Shown piece after piece: positions 7,239-12,450 of a DNA stretch of 12,450 nucleotides. Source of the DNA: UBA7657 sp049653045 (lineage in GTDB: Bacteria > Pseudomonadota > Alphaproteobacteria > Micavibrionales > Micavibrionaceae); NCBI GenBank assembly GCA_049653045.1, contig JBASFN010000188.1:1-12450 (forward strand), read 5' to 3'. The notes under the pieces are model-generated. The model saw only the letters and a program-made list of their open reading frames with translations. It did not search any database and was not told the origin of the DNA. Both the position numbers and the translations under genes were made by a program. Each line of letters begins with the position of its first letter. Within the stretch, counting starts at the first letter, position 1.

Positions 7239-8180
7239 ATGGCCAGACGGAAAAAAGGTAATAAGGTCGATGGCTGGATCAATCTTGATAAGCCGCTTGG
7301 CCTGAGTTCGACGCAAGCCATGGCCAAGGTTCGCTGGCTGTTAAACGCCCAGAAAGCCGGTCATGCGGGAACGCTCGATCCTCTCGCTACAGGAATTCTT
7401 CCCATCGCCCTTGGCGAGGCAACCAAGACAATTTCTTACATTCAGGACGGTCTCAAGACCTATAGCTTTACCGTGACGTGGGGGGAGCAACGGGATACGG
7501 ACGACGGCGAAGGGGATGTCACCGCCCGGTCTGAAAACCGCCCATCCAGGGATCAGATAGAAGCTCTCCTGCCCCGCTATACCGGGGTTATCCTGCAAAC
7601 CCCGCCTCAATTCTCCGCCATAAAAATTGATGGCCAACGTGCCTATGACCTCGCCCGGAGCGGGGAGGACGTAGAGATAGAGGAACGGGAAGTCTTTATT
7701 GAAAGCCTTAATTTACTGGCTGTACGCGACAAAGAGGCTGATTTTCTTATGGTTTGCGGCAAGGGGACGTATGTCCGGTCACTGGCACGGGATATGGGGC
7801 TGGATTTAGGCTGTTTTGGCTATATCAGCGCGCTAAAACGCGAACAGGTCGGCCCGTTCACGCTGGAAACCGCAATTTCTCTGGACAAATTGGAAAAACT
7901 CGACGATAGTGCCCGCCTCATCGGATCTGTTTTACTCCCCCTTGAGACCGCGCTGGACGACATCCCGGCGTTGGCCGTAAGGGAGGATGAGGCGGCTCGG
8001 TTGAGAAACGGGCAAGTTCTGGCCTTTATATCCCGCCCTGACTTTGAGCGCCTCGCAAGGGTCGGTCTGGACGGAAACGGCGAGCCGAGGGAAGCACTGG
8101 CGGTGTGTAATCACAAGCCCGTAGCCCTTGTGGAAGCCAAAGGGCCGGACGTAAGACCCGTTCGCATTTTAAACCTTTAA
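7239..8180 (+). CDS. truB: tRNA pseudouridine(55) synthase
   Basis: Isomerises U55 in the T-psi-C loop of tRNAs to pseudouridine. The 313-residue protein begins with a basic stretch, then GWINLDKPLGLSSTQA, and carries the TruB active-site motif AGHAGTLDPLATG with the catalytic Asp47. The YSFTVTWGEQRDTDDGEGD segment, PPQFSAIKIDGQRAYDLAR and CGKGTYVRSLARDMG also match the family. The C-terminal part (about 240-313, beginning IPALAVREDEAARLRNGQ) fits the PUA-like tail found in many bacterial TruB proteins. Length is normal. It sits between rbfA (5-nt gap) and rpsO (20-nt gap), as in many bacteria, so it is almost certainly part of the same operon. Confidence 0.95.
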   Translation: MARRKKGNKVDGWINLDKPLGLSSTQAMAKVRWLLNAQKAGHAGTLDPLATGILPIALGEATKTISYIQDGLKTYSFTVTWGEQRDTDDGEGDVTARSENRPSRDQIEALLPRYTGVILQTPPQFSAIKIDGQRAYDLARSGEDVEIEEREVFIESLNLLAVRDKEADFLMVCGKGTYVRSLARDMGLDLGCFGYISALKREQVGPFTLETAISLDKLEKLDDSARLIGSVLLPLETALDDIPALAVREDEAARLRNGQVLAFISRPDFERLARVGLDGNGEPREALAVCNHKPVALVEAKGPDVRPVRILNL

Positions 8181-8200
8181 CCCCTGAAAAGGAGACCACG

Positions 8201-8479
8201 ATGTCGGCATTAGTAAAAAGCGCAGAGCGCAAAGCCCAAGTGATTAAAGACTACCAGACGAAAAAAGACGACACCGGATCGGCCGATGTGCAAGTTGCCA
8301 TCCTGACAGACCGGATCAACTATCTGTCTGAACATCTTCAGACTCACAAGAAAGATGTTCACAGCCGCCGTGGTCTTTTGATGATGGTTGCCAAGCGTCG
8401 TAAGCTTCTGGATTACTTAAAGCGTATCGATGCAGCGCGTTATCAGAGTCTGATTGAGCGTCTGAATATCCGTCGCTAA
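8201..8479 (+). CDS. rpsO: 30S ribosomal protein S15
   Basis: Primary binding protein of the 16S rRNA central domain and part of an intersubunit bridge. The 92-residue product is all-helical and shows the S15 signature: TGSADVQVAILTDRINYLSEHL, HKKDVHSRRGLLMMVAKRRKLLDYLK, and the ending YQSLIERLNIRR. Length is within a few residues of the usual 89. The start ATG at 8201 has a strong Shine-Dalgarno, AAGGAGA (8189-8195). It lies 20 nt after truB and is followed by a strong terminator, so it ends the operon. In E. coli and many alphaproteobacteria pnp comes next; here gpmA on the opposite strand intervenes. The short truB-rpsO gap leaves little room for a dedicated S15 autoregulatory leader, unless it extends into truB. 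Confidence 0.97.
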   Translation: MSALVKSAERKAQVIKDYQTKKDDTGSADVQVAILTDRINYLSEHLQTHKKDVHSRRGLLMMVAKRRKLLDYLKRIDAARYQSLIERLNIRR

Positions 8480-8498
8480 TATAAAACAAACGATACAA

Positions 8499-8530
8499 AA
8501 ACCCCCGCAGCGATGCGGGGGTTTGTTTTT
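8499..8530. terminator. Bidirectional intrinsic terminator between rpsO and gpmA
   Basis: A perfect 11-bp stem, AAACCCCCGCA (8499-8509) with TGCGGGGGTTT (8514-8524), is closed by a GCGA tetraloop and followed on the plus strand by GTTTTT (8525-8530). On the minus strand the hairpin is followed by TTTTG, so it can also stop gpmA transcription arriving from the right. Its place between two convergent genes fits this double use. Confidence 0.92.
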
Positions 8531-8533
8531 GTC

Positions 8534-9154
8534 TTATTGCAGGAAATACCGCTTCAGGACTTTTCCATTTTCCAGCTCAAACACAAGAGGAACACCCGTT
8601 GGGATTTCGGCTTGATTGATGCTGTCCGGCGTTTCCACACCAAGGATAATCAGCATAGCACGCAAGGAATTACCGTGCGCCGCGATTAGGACATTTTCGC
8701 CCTGTTCCAATAAGGGTTTGATATTGGCCAGATAATAGGGGCGGACACGTTTTTCCACCACATCTTGAAGGCATTCCCCACCCGGCGGCGGCACATCATA
8801 GGAACGCCGCCAGATATGCACCTGATCCTCGCCGTATTTTTCCTTCGTTTCCGCCTTATCAAGCCCGGTCAGGTCGCCGTAGTCGCGTTCCCGTAAATCT
8901 TGATGGACGATTATGGAGCCAATCAGGTCGGACTGCCCGCTTTTCTCTAGGGCAATTTTGGCTGTTTTGCTGGCACGCATCTGGGTGCTTGTGAAAACGG
9001 TATCGAAGGCGATATTGGCCTTCGCCAGTTTTTCCCCGGCTTTTTGTGCTTCTTCGACACCCAAGGCAGTTAAATCCACATCCCTGAAGCCCGTAAAGCG
9101 GTTTTCAAGGTTCCATTGGGACTGGCCGTGACGGAGAAGGACGAGATAGTTCAT
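8534..9154 (-). CDS. gpmA: 2,3-bisphosphoglycerate-dependent phosphoglycerate mutase
   Basis: Interconverts 3-phosphoglycerate and 2-phosphoglycerate in glycolysis and gluconeogenesis, in the cytosol. The 206-residue protein has the phosphohistidine motif LLRHGQSQWNLENRFTG with the catalytic His near residue 9, the LRERDYGDLTG segment with its acid/base Glu, the PPPGGECLQDV stretch, and the second active-site His in IAAHGNSLRAM. At 206 residues it is the shorter form typical of alphaproteobacteria; E. coli GpmA has about 250. The frame is open upstream to 9268, but those residues are not family-like; ATG at 9154-9152 with an AAAGG site about 10 nt upstream is the better start. It is on the opposite strand to all other genes here and sits between rpsO and pnp, with its own candidate promoter. 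Confidence 0.94.
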   Translation of the reverse strand: MNYLVLLRHGQSQWNLENRFTGFRDVDLTALGVEEAQKAGEKLAKANIAFDTVFTSTQMRASKTAKIALEKSGQSDLIGSIIVHQDLRERDYGDLTGLDKAETKEKYGEDQVHIWRRSYDVPPPGGECLQDVVEKRVRPYYLANIKPLLEQGENVLIAAHGNSLRAMLIILGVETPDSINQAEIPTGVPLVFELENGKVLKRYFLQ

Positions 9155-9191
9155 GTGAAGTATACCTTTGCTGAATAAATCTTTGACTTTT

Positions 9192-9220
9192 GCTATAAAT
9201 AATGTCACTCCTATTGTCCA
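9192..9220 (-). promoter_or_regulatory. Candidate gpmA promoter
   Basis: Reading the minus strand, TGGACA (9220-9215, 5 of 6 to -35 consensus) and TATAGC (9197-9192, 4 of 6 to -10 consensus) are separated by 17 nt. Transcription would begin near 9185, giving a leader of about 30 nt before the gpmA start. A/T-rich sequence around the -10 supports the call. Confidence 0.45.
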
Positions 9221-9229
9221 GTAGAAAGG

Positions 9230-9250
9230 CGGGAAAGGCCCTGCTTCCCG
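9230..9250. other. Short inverted repeat in the gpmA-pnp gap
   Basis: CGGGAA (9230-9235) and TTCCCG (9245-9250) form a 6-bp perfect stem with a 9-nt loop. It lies just upstream of the candidate gpmA promoter and could be an operator-like dyad or chance. The gap 9155-9436 as a whole has no gene; besides this it contains the gpmA promoter candidate, a TATAAA (9325-9330) that might be a pnp -10 box without a good -35, and the REPIN-like element. Confidence 0.2.
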
Positions 9251-9336
9251 GTTGACTGTTAAATCCATTTCTTATGGCTTTCACTGTCCGCCCGGAACCA
9301 GTTCCCCGCTCCCCCTCTCGCATTTATAAAACCCGT

Positions 9337-9410
9337 TGTCATTCTGAGGCCGCAGGCCGAAGAATCACGTTGGAGTTTTCCAAAGATCCTTCGCTTCGCT
9401 CAGGATGACA
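9337..9410. repeat. REPIN-like inverted repeat element, copy 1 (upstream of pnp)
   Basis: Two inverted hairpin modules, each introduced by TGTC. Left arm (9337-9365): stem ATTCT/AGAAT, then facing GA and GA, then GGCC/GGCC around a GCA loop. Right arm (9386-9410, reading the minus strand): TGTC, stem ATCCT/AGGAT, facing GA and GA, GC/GC around GAA. Between them TTGGA (9370-9374) pairs with TCCAA (9379-9383) around GTTT. The outer ends TGTCATTCTGAG (9337-9348) and CTCAGGATGACA (9399-9410) are also complementary except for one T-G pair, so the whole can fold as one long hairpin. This is the form of REP doublets: a fixed tetranucleotide plus imperfect palindrome, in inverted pairs. It ends 26 nt before the pnp start. 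Confidence 0.75.
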
Positions 9411-9436
9411 CGTTGAAAAACAAGGAACTAAAAAGA

Positions 9437-11638
9437 ATGTTTAACGTCTATAGAAAAGAAATAAACTTTGCCGGAAAAACCATCACATTGGAAACCGGAA
9501 AAATCGCCCGTCAGGCCGATGCCGCCGTTATGGCGACAGTCGGTGAAACGACAGTCCTTTGCACCGTCGTCGGCGCAAAAAAGGTCAAAGAAGGTCAGGA
9601 TTTCTTCCCCCTGACCGTTCACTATCAGGAAAAAACCTATGCAGCCGGAAAAATCCCCGGTGGCTTCTTCAAGCGCGAAGCGCGCCCGTCTGAAAAGGAA
9701 ACGCTGACCAGCCGCCTGATCGACCGACCGATCCGCCCTTTGTTCCCCAAGGACTTCTACAACGAGGTTCAGGTCATTGCGACTGTCGTGTCCCATGACC
9801 TTGAAAACGATCCGGACATGATTGCCCTGATCGGTTGTTCCGCCGCCCTCACCATTTCCGGTATTCCGTTTATGGGACCTGTCGGCGCGGCGCGTATCGG
9901 CTATATCAATGGTCAATACGCCATCAACCCAACCATGAGCGAGATGAAAGAAAGCGCGCTTGATCTGGTTGTCGCCGGAACGAAAGAAGGCGTTCTGATG
10001 GTTGAATCCGAAGCCAAAGAATTGTCGGAAGACATCATGCTGGATGCCGTCATGGAAGGCTGGAAAGCATTCCAACCGGTCATCGACGGAATTATCGCCC
10101 TCGCCGAAATGTGTGCGAAAGATCCTTGGCCCGTTGTTGAAACGCCCGCTCACCTGAAAAAACTGGCCTCCGACATCAAGTCCGGCTTTGAAGGTCAAGT
10201 GCGCGATGCCTATGCCATCACCAACAAACAGGAGCGTTACAACGCTGTTGGCGATGCCCGCAAAAAGGCCATCGAGCAGTTCAAAAATGATGATCTCGGT
10301 ATCAACGAGAACACCATCACCGCCAAGTTCAAGGAATTGGAAGCCGATGTCGTTCGCGGTAACATCCTGAAAACAGGCCGCCGGATTGACCAGCGTGATA
10401 CAAAAACCGTGCGCCCGATCGTGGCCGAGGCAGGCGTTCTGCCCCGCACCCACGGCTCAGCCCTGTTCACACGCGGTGAAACGCAAGCCTTGGTCGTTGC
10501 CACACTCGGAACCGGACAGGACGAGCAAATCATCGACGCGCTTGAGGGCGAATACAAACAGCGTTTCATGCTGCATTATAACTTCCCTCCCTACTCCGTC
10601 GGCGAAGCCGGACGGATGGGCGCACCGGGTCGCCGCGAAATCGGCCACGGCAAACTCGCATGGCGCGCTCTTAACCCAATGCTTCCCACGGTAGAGGAAT
10701 TCCCCTACACGATGCGGATCGTCTCGGAAATCACCGAGTCAAACGGGTCATCCTCCATGGCAACCGTCTGCGGCACATCGCTGGCGCTCATGGATGCTGG
10801 CGCACCCCTGAAATCACCTGTCGCCGGTATTGCTATGGGTCTGATCAAGGAAGGCAATGAATTTGCTGTCCTCTCCGACATTCTCGGCGATGAAGACCAT
10901 CTCGGCGATATGGACTTTAAGGTCGCCGGAACGGAAAACGGCATCACCGCCCTCCAGATGGACATTAAAATCACATCCATTACCGAGGAAATCATGCGGA
11001 TCGCCGTAGCGCAGGCCAAGGACGGACGCCTCCATATTCTGGGCGAGATGAACAAAGCCCTGACCGAGGCGCGTACCGAACTCAGCAAATTCGCACCGCA
11101 AATCGTCACGCTGAAAATCCCGACGGATAAAATCCGCGAGGTTATCGGCACAGGCGGCAAGGTCATCCGCGAAATCTGCGAAGTCTCTGGCGCGAAAGTG
11201 GACATCGAGGACGACGGAACGATCAAGGTTTCCGCCGTCAACGGCGACGCCATCGAAAAAGCCGTCAACATGATTAAGGGCATCACCGAAGAACCCGAAA
11301 TCGGCAAGGTCTATTCCGGCAAGGTCGTCAAGACCATGGAATTTGGCGCCTTCGTCAATTTCATGGGCGCGAAAGACGGCCTCGTTCACATCTCCGAACT
11401 CGCCGACCGCCGCGTTGCCACAACCAACGAAGTCGTTAACGAAGGCGACATGGTAAAGGTTGTCGTGCTTGGCATGGATGATCGCGGCAAGGTCAAACTC
11501 TCGATGAAACGCGTCAATCAGGAAACCGGCGAAGTCGGCGAATTGCCCGACCCATCGGAAATGGAAAGCCGCCCACCCCGCCGCGACCGCGACGACCGTG
11601 GTGGCCGTGACCGCGGCCCACGCCGCAGCCGGGGCTAA
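9437..11638 (+). CDS. pnp: Polynucleotide phosphorylase (polyribonucleotide nucleotidyltransferase)
   Basis: 3'-to-5' phosphorolytic exoribonuclease that degrades mRNA and helps in RNA quality control, usually as a trimer and often with RNase E in a degradosome. The 733-residue protein has two RNase PH domains joined by an all-helical domain, with the FFKREARPSEKETLTSRLID and PPYSVGEAGRMGAPGRREIG RNA-binding segments. The catalytic LGDEDHLGDMDFK stretch gives Asp487, Asp493 and Lys495, equivalent to E. coli Asp486, Asp492 and Lys494. A KH domain (about 557-615, with a GTGG loop) and an S1 domain (about 621-690) follow, then a basic Arg/Asp/Gly tail. An upstream TTG at 9413 is in frame, but ATG 9437, with AAGGA at 9422-9426, gives the family-like MFNVYRKEI start. 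It has lost its usual place directly after rpsO and is flanked on both sides by REPIN-like repeats. Confidence 0.97.
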   Translation: MFNVYRKEINFAGKTITLETGKIARQADAAVMATVGETTVLCTVVGAKKVKEGQDFFPLTVHYQEKTYAAGKIPGGFFKREARPSEKETLTSRLIDRPIRPLFPKDFYNEVQVIATVVSHDLENDPDMIALIGCSAALTISGIPFMGPVGAARIGYINGQYAINPTMSEMKESALDLVVAGTKEGVLMVESEAKELSEDIMLDAVMEGWKAFQPVIDGIIALAEMCAKDPWPVVETPAHLKKLASDIKSGFEGQVRDAYAITNKQERYNAVGDARKKAIEQFKNDDLGINENTITAKFKELEADVVRGNILKTGRRIDQRDTKTVRPIVAEAGVLPRTHGSALFTRGETQALVVATLGTGQDEQIIDALEGEYKQRFMLHYNFPPYSVGEAGRMGAPGRREIGHGKLAWRALNPMLPTVEEFPYTMRIVSEITESNGSSSMATVCGTSLALMDAGAPLKSPVAGIAMGLIKEGNEFAVLSDILGDEDHLGDMDFKVAGTENGITALQMDIKITSITEEIMRIAVAQAKDGRLHILGEMNKALTEARTELSKFAPQIVTLKIPTDKIREVIGTGGKVIREICEVSGAKVDIEDDGTIKVSAVNGDAIEKAVNMIKGITEEPEIGKVYSGKVVKTMEFGAFVNFMGAKDGLVHISELADRRVATTNEVVNEGDMVKVVVLGMDDRGKVKLSMKRVNQETGEVGELPDPSEMESRPPRRDRDDRGGRDRGPRRSRG

Positions 11639-11654
11639 TACCCTTATTATGTTG

Positions 11655-11676
11655 TTCCCCGGCGAAAGCCGGGGGA
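11655..11676 (+). other. GNRA-capped GC-rich hairpin after pnp
   Basis: CCCCGGC (11657-11663) and GCCGGGG (11668-11674) form a 7-bp stem closed by a GAAA tetraloop; T-G and T-A pairs extend it to 11655-11676. It begins 16 nt after the pnp stop. There is no T-tract, so it is not a classic intrinsic terminator. It may protect the 3' end of the pnp mRNA, or be another palindromic repeat: its stem-GAAA-stem form resembles dispersed CCCGCGAAAGCGGG-type repeats and it adjoins the second REPIN-like element. Confidence 0.6.
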
Positions 11677-11683
11677 AAGCACT

Positions 11684-11743
11684 TGTCATGTTGAGCGCAG
11701 CGAAACATCTCGCCGGGATCCTTCGCTGACGCTCAGGATGACA
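11684..11743. repeat. REPIN-like inverted repeat element, copy 2 (downstream of pnp)
   Basis: Same design as the copy upstream of pnp. Left arm (11684-11708): TGTC, stem ATGTT/AACAT, facing GA and GA, GC/GC around GCA. Right arm (11718-11743, minus strand): TGTC, stem ATCCT/AGGAT, facing GA and GA, GC/GC around a four-base loop GTCA. The arms are 9 nt apart; TGTCATGTTGAGCG and CGCTCAGGATGACA at the ends are complementary at 12 of 14 positions plus one wobble. The right halves of both copies (from GATCC to GACA) are almost identical, while the left stems differ by paired changes that keep the base pairs. It ends 21 nt before the next gene start. Confidence 0.75.
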
Positions 11744-11764
11744 TTGTTATAGGATAATATATTG

Positions 11765-12450
11765 ATGTTAGATCAGCTTTTCCTCTTCCTTGGATCGCTC
11801 ATTGCGAACACGATGTCTGCTTTGGCGGGCGGAGGAACGGGCTTGGTTCAGTTTCCGCTACTTATCTTTCTTGGTCTGCCGTTTTCTGTAGCACTGGCAA
11901 CGCACAAGGTTGCAACAGTGGCCTTGGGTCTTGGCGCGACATACCGCCACCTGAAACATAAGCAGGATTTTGACTGGCGTTTAGCCGTTTATGTGGCATT
12001 GAGTGGTGTTCTCGGTACAATTCTTGGAGCCTATATCATTATTCAAGTGCCGGAGCGGACTGCTGAGTTGACCCTTGGAATCATTACCGTTGCGATTGGT
12101 GTTTATTCAACCCAAAAAAAACAAATGGGGGAAATCGCCAATCCCAAAAACAGAAATATCAAAGGCTATATTCTTGGTGGTTTGGTGTTATTCCTGATCG
12201 GCGTATTCAATGGCTCGATCACATCAGGAAGCGGTTTGTTTGTCACTGTATGGCTTATTACATGGTTCGGCCTCGATTTCAAAACAGCCGTTATGTACAC
12301 GATGGTTTTTGTCGGCTTGCTCTGGAACTCGATGGGCGCGATCACCATCGTAACGCTGGGGCAGCATATTCAATGGAATTGGATGCCCGCCCTCCTCCTC
12401 GGATCATTCATCGGCGGCTATGCCGGAACGCATCTTGCGCTGCTGAAAGG
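11765..12450 (+). CDS. TauE/SafE (TSUP) family membrane transporter, 3' end cut by window
   Basis: An open frame starts at ATG 11765 (AGGA at 11751-11754) and runs off the right edge, giving 228 residues without a stop. It is strongly hydrophobic, with several predicted membrane helices. The first half starts with a helix followed by LAGGGTGLVQFPLLIFLGLP and a THKVATVALG segment; the second half repeats the theme with NGSITSGSGLFVTVWLITWFGLDF and a TMVFVGLLWNSMGAITI segment. This internal duplication with Gly/Ser-rich re-entrant motifs is characteristic of the TSUP (DUF81) family, proposed exporters of sulfite, sulfoacetate or other anionic sulfur and organic compounds. The substrate cannot be told from sequence. 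Family members run about 250 residues, so only the last helix is missing. It follows pnp by 126 nt that hold the hairpin and repeat, so it may be a separate unit. Confidence 0.88.
   Translation, partial: MLDQLFLFLGSLIANTMSALAGGGTGLVQFPLLIFLGLPFSVALATHKVATVALGLGATYRHLKHKQDFDWRLAVYVALSGVLGTILGAYIIIQVPERTAELTLGIITVAIGVYSTQKKQMGEIANPKNRNIKGYILGGLVLFLIGVFNGSITSGSGLFVTVWLITWFGLDFKTAVMYTMVFVGLLWNSMGAITIVTLGQHIQWNWMPALLLGSFIGGYAGTHLALLK

Noticed and set aside
9183..9205. Plus-strand TTGACT followed by TATAAATAAT as a pnp promoter
   Set aside because: The two boxes are too close (the spacer is about 5 to 11 nt for any pairing), and the same A/T-rich stretch fits better as the gpmA -10 region on the minus strand.
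9155..9268. N-terminal extension of gpmA to 9268
   Set aside because: The 38 extra residues do not resemble phosphoglycerate mutase, and the candidate promoter would lie inside the extension.
9428..10453. Long minus-strand open frames opposite pnp (9428-10453 and 10814-11689)
   Set aside because: Both mirror the PNPase coding frame and show no family resemblance; pnp on the plus strand explains the sequence completely.
9337..11743. Repeats around pnp as a composite transposon or CRISPR
   Set aside because: The elements are short palindromes without a transposase or target duplications, pnp between them is a normal chromosomal gene, and there are only two copies with no spacer array.
11726..11753. 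CTGACG and TATAGG as a promoter for the TauE/SafE-like gene
   Set aside because: Both boxes match at only 4 of 6 positions and the first lies inside the repeat arm, so the match is explained by the repeat sequence.

Overview
The window is a conserved housekeeping stretch from a Gram-negative bacterium, most likely an alphaproteobacterium of moderate GC content. The evidence is gene order: tail of a small HTH regulator, then metK, trmB, rimP, nusA, infB, rbfA, truB, rpsO and pnp. This follows the usual alphaproteobacterial layout, and MetK carries the CDRISD form of its N-terminal motif. The sequence alone does not fix the order or genus.

Region 1 (1-2158): the C-terminal end of a probable XRE-family regulator, then metK (S-adenosylmethionine synthase) and trmB (tRNA m7G46 methyltransferase, which uses the SAM made by MetK). 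metK and trmB overlap or abut. Region 2 (2159-8530): a candidate promoter, then a strong hairpin with a U-tract in front of rimP, then the transcription/translation operon rimP-nusA-infB-rbfA-truB-rpsO. It is tightly packed, with gaps of 2 to 59 nt, and closes at a strong terminator that looks bidirectional. Its products act in 30S maturation (RimP, RbfA, S15), transcription elongation/termination (NusA), translation initiation (IF2) and tRNA modification (TruB). The small ylxR (DUF448) gene often found between nusA and infB is absent.

Region 3 (8531-9436): gpmA (phosphoglycerate mutase) lies on the minus strand between rpsO and pnp, which are normally adjacent, and has its own candidate promoter. 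The 282 bases between gpmA and pnp hold no gene but contain a REPIN-like inverted repeat just ahead of the pnp ribosome binding site. Region 4 (9437-12450): pnp (polynucleotide phosphorylase), then a GNRA-capped hairpin and a second REPIN-like element, then a TauE/SafE (TSUP) membrane transporter cut by the window end.

No new multi-gene system is present; the protein-coding content is ordinary. The most unusual signals are non-coding. Two REPIN-like elements flank pnp, and their four arms share one hairpin architecture with compensatory base changes. There is also the possible attenuator at the head of the rimP-nusA operon, the insertion of gpmA between rpsO and pnp, and the missing ylxR.
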